DNA of 64,000 bases, from NCBI RefSeq assembly GCF_022414595.1, contig NZ_JADWYO010000021.1, forward strand, positions 24,526 through 88,525, given 5' to 3'. A program made the position numbers and the translations under genes. Source of the DNA: Streptomyces sp. MUM 203J (GTDB lineage: Bacteria > Actinomycetota > Actinomycetes > Streptomycetales > Streptomycetaceae). Position 1 is the first letter of the stretch. Each line of letters starts with the position of its first letter. Shown here piece by piece: positions 29,111-37,160 of this stretch. The notes under the pieces were generated by a model. The model searched no databases, was not told where the DNA came from, and saw only the letters and a list, made by a program, of their open reading frames with translations.

Positions 29111-29875
29111 TCAGCCGTCCCGGGCTTCGCGGTTCCGGCGCCCGGCCGGATCCTGTCCGGAAGCCTCCTCGGCCGCGTCGAACAGGGCCTGCATGGCCCG
29201 GCGCAGCCGGGTCACCTCCCGTACCGGCTCCGGGAAGTCGAAGCGCGCGTCGAACACCCCGCCCCCGGCGGCCCGGCAGCGCACCCGCAGCCCGAAACTG
29301 TCCAGCGCCAGCGGCACCACCCGTCGCACGGGCGGGTCGGTACGGGCCCGGTCGCGCCCCAGCAGGGAGGCCAGCGCGAGCATCCGGTCGCCGTGCGCGG
29401 CGGCCAGGTGCTGGAGCAGTTCCGCCTCGTGCCGCCGCAGCGGGTCGGGCCGGGCGCCGGCGAAAGCCTCGGTGTCGACGGGCCCGGAGCCCCACAGATC
29501 GTCCACGTACAGGTCGCCCACCTCCAGGCGCAGCATCATCTGGCCGGGCTCGGCCAGGCCGGGCTGTGAGGTGAGCCACCCGCGGACCCGGGCGCGGGCG
29601 CGGATCCGGTGGGGGACGGCGACGGGTGCCACGTCCGTCAGCTCCAGTTCGGCGGGCAGTTCGTCGTCCTGGGCGTGGGTGGCGGCCCGTACGGCGGGGG
29701 AGTCGGCCGGGTAGAGCAGCAGGATCTCGCCGTCGCCGCCGACGGTGCGGGCCTCGGGCGACAGCGGGTCGGCCGGGAGCCGGTCGGGGGCGGGGGCGCA
29801 GGCCCCGGGGATCAGCAGGGTCGCGGAGCATGTACTCTGTACGAGAGTTCGTGTGCGCTCGGCTGCTGACGGCAT
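29111..29875 (-). CDS. DUF2470-domain protein, probably iron-regulated
   Basis: A protein of 254 residues from ATG 29875. The C-terminal ~95 residues fit DUF2470: RRHEAELLQHLAAAHGDRML, VVPLALDSFGLRVR, and DFPEPVREVTRLRRAMQ. This domain forms the tail of HugZ/HutZ-type heme-degrading flavin-reductase-like proteins; the N-terminal half may be a reduced split-barrel, which I cannot confirm. The start is uncertain. ATG 30019 in the same frame has a perfect AAGGAG five bases upstream and would give 302 residues, but the intervening 48 codons have only about two-thirds G/C at third positions against more than 90% after 29875. The gene faces an iron box. Confidence 0.75.
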   Translation of the reverse strand: MPSAAERTRTLVQSTCSATLLIPGACAPAPDRLPADPLSPEARTVGGDGEILLLYPADSPAVRAATHAQDDELPAELELTDVAPVAVPHRIRARARVRGWLTSQPGLAEPGQMMLRLEVGDLYVDDLWGSGPVDTEAFAGARPDPLRRHEAELLQHLAAAHGDRMLALASLLGRDRARTDPPVRRVVPLALDSFGLRVRCRAAGGGVFDARFDFPEPVREVTRLRRAMQALFDAAEEASGQDPAGRRNREARDG

Positions 29876-30033
29876 CCGGGCGGTTTCAAGTCCGCTGGGA
29901 CGCGGCTGACCATGAGCTGATCGGACCTCCGTCACACCGGCGCCCTGCTGAGAAGCAGAAGGGGTGTCGTTCTCTGTGCTGCTGTCTGTGATGCGCGTGG
30001 TGTTCCCCGGGCGAGACATGCGATCTCCTTGAG

Positions 30034-30052
30034 TAAGGTGAGCCTAACCTAA
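30034..30052. promoter_or_regulatory. Iron box (DtxR/IdeR/DmdR operator) between the DUF2470 gene and rpsD
   Basis: On the minus strand the 19 bases read TTAGGTTAGGCTCACCTTA. The consensus for DtxR/IdeR/DmdR operators is TTAGGTTAGGCTAACCTAA, so 17 of 19 positions agree. It lies 14 bases before the minus-strand ATG 30019 and 23 bases before the rpsD GTG, so a bound repressor could act on either gene. No other such site was noticed in the window. Confidence 0.8.
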
Positions 30053-30075
30053 CCTATTTCGGAGGTCTGGAGAAC

Positions 30076-30690
30076 GTGCCTAACCAGTCGCGTCCCAAGG
30101 TCAAGCGGTCTCGCGCGCTCGGTATCGCGCTGACGCCGAAGGCTGTCAAGTACTTCGAGGCCCGCCCGTACCCCCCGGGTGAGCACGGCCGTGGCCGCAA
30201 GCAGAACTCGGACTACAAGGTCCGTCTGCTGGAGAAGCAGCGCCTGCGTGCCCAGTACGACATCAGCGAGCGCCAGATGGCCCGCGCCTACGACCGCGCC
30301 AAGAAGGCCGAGGGCAAGACGGGCGAGGCCCTGGTGGTCGAGCTGGAGCGTCGTCTCGACGCCCTGGTCCTGCGTTCGGGCATCGCCCGCACCATCTACC
30401 AGGCCCGCCAGATGGTCGTCCACGGCCACATCCAGGTCAACGGCCAGAAGGTCGACAAGCCGTCCTTCCGCGTCCGCCCGGACGACGTCGTGATGGTCCG
30501 CGAGCGCTCCCGCAGCAAGGCGCTCTTCCAGGTCGCCCGCGAGGGTGGCTTCGCCCCCGACGGCGAGACCCCCCGCTACCTCCAGGTCAACCTGAAGGCC
30601 CTGGCCTTCCGCCTGGACCGCGACCCGAACCGCAAGGAGATCCCGGTCATCTGCGACGAGCAGCTCGTCGTCGAGTACTACGCCCGCTGA
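30076..30690 (+). CDS. rpsD: 30S ribosomal protein S4
   Basis: A 204-residue primary rRNA-binding protein of the small subunit. The S4 domain is clear: [43 protein letters not shown]. The N-terminus [27 protein letters not shown] lacks the zinc cysteines found in some S4 proteins. GGAGG and CTGGAG precede GTG 30076. It stands alone rather than in the S13-S11-alpha operon, as is normal in Streptomyces, and an iron box lies immediately upstream. Confidence 0.97.
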   Translation: MPNQSRPKVKRSRALGIALTPKAVKYFEARPYPPGEHGRGRKQNSDYKVRLLEKQRLRAQYDISERQMARAYDRAKKAEGKTGEALVVELERRLDALVLRSGIARTIYQARQMVVHGHIQVNGQKVDKPSFRVRPDDVVMVRERSRSKALFQVAREGGFAPDGETPRYLQVNLKALAFRLDRDPNRKEIPVICDEQLVVEYYAR

Positions 30691-30750
30691 CCCGGGCGCG
30701 GTACCGAACCGCGATCCGCTTGCGCGGTGCGCCGAGCACCGCAGCGGCTG

Positions 30751-32970
30751 TCAGCCCGCCGTCTCCCCGCCCTGCGCGGTGGGGGAGCCGGCGGGCTTTC
30801 GCATGTCCGGCAGCCTGCCCTGCCCGCCTCGCGCGCGCTCGCCCTCCGTCCGCGCGGGCGCCCGGCGGGGCCGCACCGACAGAGCCCGCCGCACGGCCGC
30901 GTCCAGCGACAGGGAGCGCCCCTCCGAGACGTACTCCTCGAACCGCCGCTGCCCCAGCACCTCCCGGGCGCGCCCCTCGCACAGCCGCCGGGGCGCGCTG
31001 AAGTACGCCGACCCGAACAGCGGCGGCCCCACCGCCTCCCACATGCGGCCCGCCGCCCCCTGCAGCACCGCCGCCTCCACCGGGTCGCCCTCGCTCGCCG
31101 TCACCAACGCCAGCAGCTCGACCGCCAGCACCAGGCCCACAAGATCGCGGAACGTGTGGTTCACGGTCACGCACTCGTCCAGCAGCTCCCGCGCCTCTCC
31201 GTGGTCGCCCCGGGTCCAGGCCGCGTACGCCAGGACGTACAGCGCGTAGGCCCTGGTCCAGCGCTCCCCGCGGTCCTCACAGGTCTCCCGCACCTCCCGG
31301 CACAGCTCCACCGCCGTCTCCAGGTCGCCCAGGAACACCTTGACGATCGCCAGCTCCACCTGCCCCATCAGCACCTGGCTGTTGAGTTCCCCCAGCTCCC
31401 CGTACGCCGTGAGCGCGCGGCCCAGCAGCTCCTCCGCCCCCGGCATGTCGTCCGACAGCAGCGCCAGACACCCCATCCGGTGCGTCGTGTACGCCGAGGC
31501 CAGCGCGTTTCCGGCGAGCGCGGCCCGCTCCCCGCACTCGTGCAGCGCCCCCACCGCCGCCGTGCCGTCCCCCTGCAGGATCGCCACATAGCCCAGCACC
31601 CACAGCGCCTTCAGCCGCGCCGACTCGTGGTCCGCGCGCCGCTCGGAGTCCGGCTGCCCCGGCTCCGCCGCCAGCGCCCGGTCCAGCCAGTGCCGCCCCT
31701 CCGCGAGCCGCCCGCAGCCCACCCAGTAGAACCACAGCGTCCCCGCCAGATGCTGCGCCAGACGGGCCTCGCCCGGCATCTCCAGGCACAGTTCGAGCGC
31801 CGCCCGCAGATTCGGGAGCGCGCTGTCCGCGCAGGCGGCGACCTCCGCCTGCCGGGGGCTGAACCACTCCAGTTCGCACCAGGTCGCCAGACCCATGTAC
31901 CAGTCCCGGTGCCGCCTGCGCAGCCGCTGCGCGTCGCCCAGCGCCGCCAGCCACTCCGCCCCGTACGCCGCGACCGTGTCCAGCACCCGGTACCGCGGCC
32001 CCGCCGGGGTCTGCTCCCGCACCACCACCGACTGGGCGATCAGCTCGCCGAGCACATCCAGCACCCGCTCCGGCGGCAGGTCCGGCCCCGTGCACACGTA
32101 CTCCACGGCCTCCAGGTCGAACGGCCCCGCGAAGACCGAGAGCCGCGCCCACAGCAGACGCTCCTCCGGCGTGCACAGCTCATGGCTCCAGCCGATCGCC
32201 GTCCGCAGCGTCTGATGGCGGGCCGCCGCACCCCGGCTGCCGTGGGTCAGCAGCCGGAACCGGTCGTCCAGCCGGTGCAGCAGTTGTTCCAGGCTCAGCG
32301 CCGGAAGCCGCCCCGCGGCCAGCTCCAGCGCCAGCGGAATCCCGTCCAGGCGCCGGCACACCTCCCGTACCGGGGCCGGATCCGTCACCGTGAACCCGGG
32401 GCACGTCGCCACCGCCCGGTCGGTGAACAGCCGCACCGCGTCCTCGTCCGGCATCGGGGCCAGTGCCAGCACGGCCTCCCCGTCCACCCGCAGCGGACGC
32501 CGCCCGGCCGCCAGCACGGTCAGCCCCGGAGTGCTGCGCAGCAGCCGGTGCACCAGGTCGGCGCACGCGTCCACCAGGTGCTCGAACCCGTCCAGCACCA
32601 GCAGCGCGCTGCGGCCCGCCAGGTGCTCCACCAGGACCTCGCGCGGCGGCCGGCTCGTCTGGTCGGTCAGCCCCAGGGACTTCACCAGGGCGTGGTCCAC
32701 CAGGCCCGGGTCACGCAGGGCGGCCAGTTCCGCCAGCCACACCCCGTCGCAGTAGCGTTTCTGCGACCCGCAGGCCTCGTCCGACCCGCAGGCCTCGTCC
32801 GACCCGTGCGCCTCGCGCGCCGCTCTCACCACGAGCCGGGACTTGCCGACCCCGCCCACCCCGACCACCGTCACCAGCCGGAACTCCCGCAGCAGCCGGT
32901 CCAGTTCCGCTCTTTCCGGGGCGCGTCCGACGAACCGGGTCAGCTCGGCAGGGAGATTGCTCCGTCGCAT
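30751..32970 (-). CDS. STAND-type ATPase with TPR repeats (AfsR/LAL-like, no DNA-binding domain)
   Basis: A 739-residue protein. The N-terminus LPAELTRFVGRAPERAEL leads into a P-loop GVGGVGKS (37-44), Walker B LLVLDGFE (124-130), and GIPLALELAA, the NB-ARC GLPLA-like motif. A winged-helix-like region and about 400 residues of TPR-like helices (ALWVLGYVAILQGDGTAAV and similar) follow. Related Streptomyces regulators carry a BTAD or LuxR DNA-binding domain; neither is seen here, so it may work through a partner. Residues 56-68 are a repeat GSDEAC encoded by an 18-bp tandem repeat right after the P-loop. ATG 32970 starts the conserved part. It lies between rpsD and the alaS block, in the opposite direction to both. 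Confidence 0.83.
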   Translation of the reverse strand: MRRSNLPAELTRFVGRAPERAELDRLLREFRLVTVVGVGGVGKSRLVVRAAREAHGSDEACGSDEACGSQKRYCDGVWLAELAALRDPGLVDHALVKSLGLTDQTSRPPREVLVEHLAGRSALLVLDGFEHLVDACADLVHRLLRSTPGLTVLAAGRRPLRVDGEAVLALAPMPDEDAVRLFTDRAVATCPGFTVTDPAPVREVCRRLDGIPLALELAAGRLPALSLEQLLHRLDDRFRLLTHGSRGAAARHQTLRTAIGWSHELCTPEERLLWARLSVFAGPFDLEAVEYVCTGPDLPPERVLDVLGELIAQSVVVREQTPAGPRYRVLDTVAAYGAEWLAALGDAQRLRRRHRDWYMGLATWCELEWFSPRQAEVAACADSALPNLRAALELCLEMPGEARLAQHLAGTLWFYWVGCGRLAEGRHWLDRALAAEPGQPDSERRADHESARLKALWVLGYVAILQGDGTAAVGALHECGERAALAGNALASAYTTHRMGCLALLSDDMPGAEELLGRALTAYGELGELNSQVLMGQVELAIVKVFLGDLETAVELCREVRETCEDRGERWTRAYALYVLAYAAWTRGDHGEARELLDECVTVNHTFRDLVGLVLAVELLALVTASEGDPVEAAVLQGAAGRMWEAVGPPLFGSAYFSAPRRLCEGRAREVLGQRRFEEYVSEGRSLSLDAAVRRALSVRPRRAPARTEGERARGGQGRLPDMRKPAGSPTAQGGETAG
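30753..30799 (+). terminator. Terminator of rpsD, inside the tail of the convergent gene
   Basis: AGCCCGCCG pairs with CGGCGGGCT, with a further CTCCCC/GGGGGAG stem inside, followed by TTT. The repeat overlaps the last 16 codons and the stop of the minus-strand ATPase gene. Confidence 0.7.
32765..32815 (+). repeat. 18-bp tandem repeat inside the ATPase gene
   Basis: Two identical 18-base units (32765-32782, 32783-32800) and a degenerate partial third. They encode GSDEAC-GSDEAC-G on the minus strand, so unit changes keep the frame. Confidence 0.85.
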
Positions 32971-32975
32971 GGGAC

Positions 32976-33005
32976 ACGGAGCGTACCGACCACGCTGCGC
33001 TCCGT
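32976..33005. promoter_or_regulatory. Operator-like inverted repeat upstream of the ATPase gene
   Basis: ACGGAGCG-(14)-CGCTCCGT begins five bases upstream of the minus-strand ATG 32970. Perfect 8-bp half-sites two helical turns apart (22 bases centre to centre) suggest a regulator site or a leader hairpin. Confidence 0.35.
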
Positions 33006-33129
33006 ACAAACGAGGCCGGTCTGTCGCCGCTAATCCGGTTCGGAGCGCCACCACCGGCGCGATAGGCTCGGAGAACGTATTCCGGGTATCGCAACCCGAC
33101 GTGCTTCGACCAACAGAGAGCGGTGCGCA

Positions 33130-33564
33130 GTGACCGGTGGAGAGGTTGCCGGGATCCTGGTGGCCGTCTTCTGGGCGATCCTGGTGTCCTTCCTGGCCGT
33201 GGTGCTGGTGAGGCTCGCCCAGACGCTCAGGGCGACCACCCGGCTCGTGGCGGATGTGACCGAGCAGGCGGTTCCCCTGCTGGCCGATGCCTCCGCGACC
33301 GTGCGCTCCGCGCAGAACCAGCTCGACCGCGTCGACGCCATCGCCTCGGACGTGCAGGAGGTCACCTCCAACGCGTCCGCTCTCTCCAGCACCGTCGCGT
33401 CCACCTTCGGGGGCCCGCTCGTCAAGGTCGCCGCATTCGGTTACGGCGTCCGCCGGGCACTCGGCGGCGACCGCGGCGACAAGCCCGACCGCCCCTCGCG
33501 GCGTACCGTCATCGTCGGCCGCACGGTGCCCAAGGCACGTCGCGGCCGGAACCTGAAGGGCTGA
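33130..33564 (+). CDS. DUF948-domain membrane-associated protein
   Basis: A 144-residue protein with one N-terminal membrane helix (VAGILVAVFWAILVSFLAVVLVRL) followed by an amphipathic helical stretch (ATVRSAQNQLDRVDAIASDVQEV) typical of DUF948, then a basic tail. Function unknown. GTG 33130. The next gene begins eight bases later and then alaS overlaps by one base, so the three are co-transcribed. Confidence 0.82.
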   Translation: MTGGEVAGILVAVFWAILVSFLAVVLVRLAQTLRATTRLVADVTEQAVPLLADASATVRSAQNQLDRVDAIASDVQEVTSNASALSSTVASTFGGPLVKVAAFGYGVRRALGGDRGDKPDRPSRRTVIVGRTVPKARRGRNLKG

Positions 33565-33572
33565 GGCGTCAC

Positions 33573-33914
33573 ATGTTCCGCCGAGCGTTCTGGTTCACCG
33601 CCGGCGCCGCCGCCGGTGTGTGGGCCACCAACAAGGTCCACCGCAAGCTGAAGCAGCTCACCCCCGAGAGCCTCGCCGCCCAGGCCGCCGACAAGGCGGT
33701 CGAGGCGGGCCACCGGCTCAAGGACTTCGCACTCGACGTCCGGGCGGGAATGCTCCAGCGCGAGGCGGAGCTGGAACAGGCACTCGGCCTGGAGGCTCCC
33801 GAGGACCCGGCCCTCCCGGCACCCCGCCGGTCCGCGCTCGGCCCGGCCGCCGCACCCGTACACCGGGACCGCACCTACCCCACCCACCCGTACAACCGGA
33901 ATGAGGACCACTGA
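33573..33914 (+). CDS. Small conserved protein (DUF6167-like)
   Basis: A 113-residue protein with a short hydrophobic N-terminus ([17 protein letters not shown]), a helical middle ([21 protein letters not shown]) and a Pro/Arg-rich tail. I recognise it only as the actinobacterial small protein that precedes alaS. Its stop overlaps the alaS ATG by one base (TGATG). Function unknown; the DUF number is from memory. Confidence 0.78.
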   Translation: MFRRAFWFTAGAAAGVWATNKVHRKLKQLTPESLAAQAADKAVEAGHRLKDFALDVRAGMLQREAELEQALGLEAPEDPALPAPRRSALGPAAAPVHRDRTYPTHPYNRNEDH

Positions 33915-36583
33915 TGGAGTCGGCTGAAATCCGCCGCCGCTGGCTGAGCTTCTTCGAGGAGCGCGGGCACACCGTCGTGCCTTCGGCGTCGCTCATCGCG
34001 GACGACCCGACTCTCCTCCTCGTCCCCGCGGGCATGGTCCCGTTCAAGCCGTACTTCCTCGGCGAGGTCAAGCCGCCGTTCGCGCGCGCCGCCAGCGTCC
34101 AGAAGTGCGTCCGCACCCCGGACATCGAAGAGGTCGGCAAGACCACCCGGCACGGCACGTTCTTCCAGATGTGCGGCAACTTCTCCTTCGGGGACTACTT
34201 CAAGGAAGGCGCCATCAAGCTCGCCTGGGAGCTGCTCACCGGCTCCGTCGAGCACGGTGGCTACGGCCTCGACCCGGAGCGGCTCTGGATCACCGTCTAC
34301 CAGGACGACGACGAGGCCGAGCAGATCTGGCGCGACGTCGTCGGCGTCCCCGCCGAGCGCATCCAGCGCCTAGGCAAGAAGGACAACTTCTGGTCCATGG
34401 GCGTCCCCGGCCCCTGCGGCCCCTGCTCCGAGATCAACTACGACCGCGGCCCCGAGTTCGGCGTCGAGGGCGGCCCCGCCGTCAACGACGAGCGGTACGT
34501 CGAGATCTGGAACCTCGTCTTCATGCAGTACGAGCGGGGCAGGGGCATCGGCAAGGAGGACTTCGAGATCCTCGGGGACCTGCCGAGCAAGAACATCGAC
34601 ACGGGCCTCGGCATGGAACGCCTGGCGATGATCCTCCAGGGCGTCAGGAACATGTACGAGACCGACACCCTGAAGGTCGTCATCGACCAGGCCACCGAGC
34701 TCACCGGTGTCCGCTACGGCCAGGCCGACGACTCCGACGTCTCCCTGCGCGTGGTCGCGGACCACATGCGCACCTCCGTCATGCTGATCGGTGACGGTGT
34801 CACCCCCGGCAACGAGGGCCGCGGCTACGTCCTGCGGCGCATCATGCGCCGTGCCATCCGCAACATGCGCCTGCTCGGCGCCACCGGCCCGGTCGTCGGC
34901 CGGCTCGTCGACACGGTCATCACCACGATGGGTGAGCAGTACCCGGAACTGGAGACCGACCGCAAGCGCATCGAGGCCGTCGCCCTCGCGGAGGAGACCC
35001 GCTTCCTCAAGACGCTCAACGCCGGGACCAACGTCCTGGACGGCGCCGTCGCCGAGGCCAAGCAGTCCGGCTCCAGCGTCCTCGCCGGCGACAAGGCGTT
35101 CCTGCTCCACGACACCTGGGGCTTCCCCATCGACCTCACCCTCGAGATGGCCGCCGAGCAGGGCCTGAGCGTGGACGAGGACGGCTTCCGCCGCCTGATG
35201 AAGGAGCAGCGGGAGCGGGCCAAGGCCGACGCCCAGGCCAAGAAGACCGGCCACGCCGACGTCACCGCCTACCGCGAGATCGCGGACGGCTCCGGGGCCA
35301 CCGAGTTCACCGGCTACACCAACACGGAGGGCGAGACGACCGTCGTCGGCCTCCTCGTCAACGGCGTGCCCTCCCCGGCCGCCTCCGAGGGTGACGACGT
35401 CGAGGTCGTCCTCGACCGGACCCCGTTCTACGCCGAGGGCGGCGGCCAGCTCGCCGACCAGGGCCGGATCAAGCTGCACAGCGGCGCCGTGATCCAGATC
35501 CGCGACGTCCAGCAGCCCGTGCCCGGCGTGTCCGTGCACAAGGGCTCCGTCCAGGTCGGTGAGGTCACCGTGGGCGCCACCGCCTACGCCACCATCGACG
35601 TCACACGCCGCCGGGCCATCGCCCGCGCCCACAGCGCCACCCACCTCACCCACCAGGCGCTGCGCGACGCCCTCGGCCCGACGGCCGCCCAGGCCGGCTC
35701 CGAGAACTCGCCGGGACGCTTCCGCTTCGACTTCGGAGCCCCGTCTGCCGTTCCCGGCACGGTGCTCACCGACGTCGAGCAGAAGATCAACGAGGTACTG
35801 GCCCGCGAACTCGACGTGCACGCCGAGGTCATGCCGATCGACGAGGCCAAGCGGCAGGGTGCCATCGCGGAGTTCGGGGAGAAGTACGGCGAGCAGGTCC
35901 GCGTCGTCACCATCGGGGACTTCTCCAAGGAGCTGTGCGGCGGCACGCACGTGCACAACACCGCCCAGCTCGGCCTGGTGAAGCTGCTGGGCGAGTCCTC
36001 CATCGGCTCCGGTGTGCGCCGTATCGAGGCCCTGGTCGGCGTCGACGCCTACAACTTCCTCGCCAAGGAGCACACGGTCGTCGCGCAGCTCCAGGAGCTG
36101 GTCAAGGGCCGTCCCGAGGAACTGCCGGAGAAGATCTCCGGCATGCTCGGCAAGCTGAAGGACGCCGAGAAGGAGATCGAGAAGTTCCGCGCCGAGAAGG
36201 TCCTCCAGGCCGCCGCCGGACTGGCCGAGTCGGCCCGTGACGTGCACGGGGTCGCCCTGGTCACCGGCCAGGTCCCGGACGGCACCGGCGCCGACGACCT
36301 GCGCAGGCTGGTCCTGGATGTGCGCGGCCGCATCCCGGCGAGCCGCCCGGCCGTCGTCGCCCTGTTCACCACGGCCAACGGCCGCCCGCTGACCGTGATC
36401 GCCACCAACGAGACCGCCCGCGAGCGCGGCCTCAAGGCCGGCGACCTGGTCCGCACCGCCGCCAAGACCCTCGGCGGCGGCGGTGGCGGCAAGCCGGACG
36501 TCGCCCAGGGCGGCGGCCAGAACCCGGAGGCCGTCGGGGACGCCATCGCGGCCGTCGAGCGCCTGGTCTCCGAGTCCGCCTGA
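33914..36583 (+). CDS. alaS: Alanyl-tRNA synthetase
   Basis: An 889-residue class II synthetase that charges tRNA-Ala and hydrolyses mischarged Ser- and Gly-tRNA-Ala. It begins [20 protein letters not shown]; motif 2 is near [21 protein letters not shown]; the glycine-rich motif 3 region is [12 protein letters not shown]; the editing domain has [11 protein letters not shown] and the zinc segment CGGTHVHNT; the C-terminal oligomerisation region ends with a [15 protein letters not shown] stretch. All parts look intact. Its stop overlaps the ruvX ATG. Confidence 0.97.
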   Translation: MESAEIRRRWLSFFEERGHTVVPSASLIADDPTLLLVPAGMVPFKPYFLGEVKPPFARAASVQKCVRTPDIEEVGKTTRHGTFFQMCGNFSFGDYFKEGAIKLAWELLTGSVEHGGYGLDPERLWITVYQDDDEAEQIWRDVVGVPAERIQRLGKKDNFWSMGVPGPCGPCSEINYDRGPEFGVEGGPAVNDERYVEIWNLVFMQYERGRGIGKEDFEILGDLPSKNIDTGLGMERLAMILQGVRNMYETDTLKVVIDQATELTGVRYGQADDSDVSLRVVADHMRTSVMLIGDGVTPGNEGRGYVLRRIMRRAIRNMRLLGATGPVVGRLVDTVITTMGEQYPELETDRKRIEAVALAEETRFLKTLNAGTNVLDGAVAEAKQSGSSVLAGDKAFLLHDTWGFPIDLTLEMAAEQGLSVDEDGFRRLMKEQRERAKADAQAKKTGHADVTAYREIADGSGATEFTGYTNTEGETTVVGLLVNGVPSPAASEGDDVEVVLDRTPFYAEGGGQLADQGRIKLHSGAVIQIRDVQQPVPGVSVHKGSVQVGEVTVGATAYATIDVTRRRAIARAHSATHLTHQALRDALGPTAAQAGSENSPGRFRFDFGAPSAVPGTVLTDVEQKINEVLARELDVHAEVMPIDEAKRQGAIAEFGEKYGEQVRVVTIGDFSKELCGGTHVHNTAQLGLVKLLGESSIGSGVRRIEALVGVDAYNFLAKEHTVVAQLQELVKGRPEELPEKISGMLGKLKDAEKEIEKFRAEKVLQAAAGLAESARDVHGVALVTGQVPDGTGADDLRRLVLDVRGRIPASRPAVVALFTTANGRPLTVIATNETARERGLKAGDLVRTAAKTLGGGGGGKPDVAQGGGQNPEAVGDAIAAVERLVSESA

Positions 36584-37059
36584 TGGGTGGGGCCATGAGA
36601 CGCGGACGCCGGCTGGCGATCGATGTCGGGGACGCCCGGATCGGGGTCGCCTCGTGCGACCCCGACGGGCTCCTCGCCACCCCCGTGGAGACCGTGCCGG
36701 GACGGGACGTCCCGGCCGCCCACCGGCGCCTGCGGCAGCTCGTGGAGGAGTACGAGCCGCTGGAGGTCGTCGTCGGACTGCCCCGCTCGCTCAGCGGGCG
36801 GGAGGGTCCGGCCGCCGCCAAGGTCCGCGTCTTCGCCCGCGAGCTGGCCCGGGGCATCGTCCCCGTCCCCGTACGCCTGGTCGACGAGCGCATGACCACG
36901 GTGTCCGCGAGCCAGGGGCTGCGCGCCTCCGGAGTGAAGTCCAAGAAGGGCCGCTCGGTCATCGACCAGGCAGCCGCTGTGATCATCCTTCAGAACGCTC
37001 TTGAGTCCGAACGGGTATCGGGTAATCCACCCGGCGAGGGCGTCGAAGTGGTCATCTGA
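36583..37059 (+). CDS. ruvX: Putative Holliday junction resolvase / pre-16S rRNA nuclease (YqgF/RuvX)
   Basis: A 158-residue RNase H-fold nuclease. The conserved stretches are LAIDVGDARIGVASCDPDG (first acidic residue), LEVVVGLPRSLSGREGP, VRLVDERMTTVSA, and KKGRSVIDQAAAVIILQ. In E. coli the homologue matures the 5' end of 16S rRNA. The ATG at 36583 overlaps the alaS stop (TGATG); ATG 36595, four codons later, is an alternative. Confidence 0.92.
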   Translation: MGGAMRRGRRLAIDVGDARIGVASCDPDGLLATPVETVPGRDVPAAHRRLRQLVEEYEPLEVVVGLPRSLSGREGPAAAKVRVFARELARGIVPVPVRLVDERMTTVSASQGLRASGVKSKKGRSVIDQAAAVIILQNALESERVSGNPPGEGVEVVI

Positions 37060-37160
37060 TCGCGATACGGTAACGTTCCGCGCAATGCGGTGGCGTTCGA
37101 ACAGCTGCCGTACGACGTAGAGGCGGACGTCCCGGAAGCCTCGCGGCTGTTTGGGGATCG

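Noticed and set aside
37095..37102. GTTCGAAC upstream of mltG as a LexA (SOS) box.
   Set aside because: Actinobacterial LexA sites need separated GAAC/GTTC half-sites with a spacer; here the half-sites are fused, and mltG is not a damage gene.
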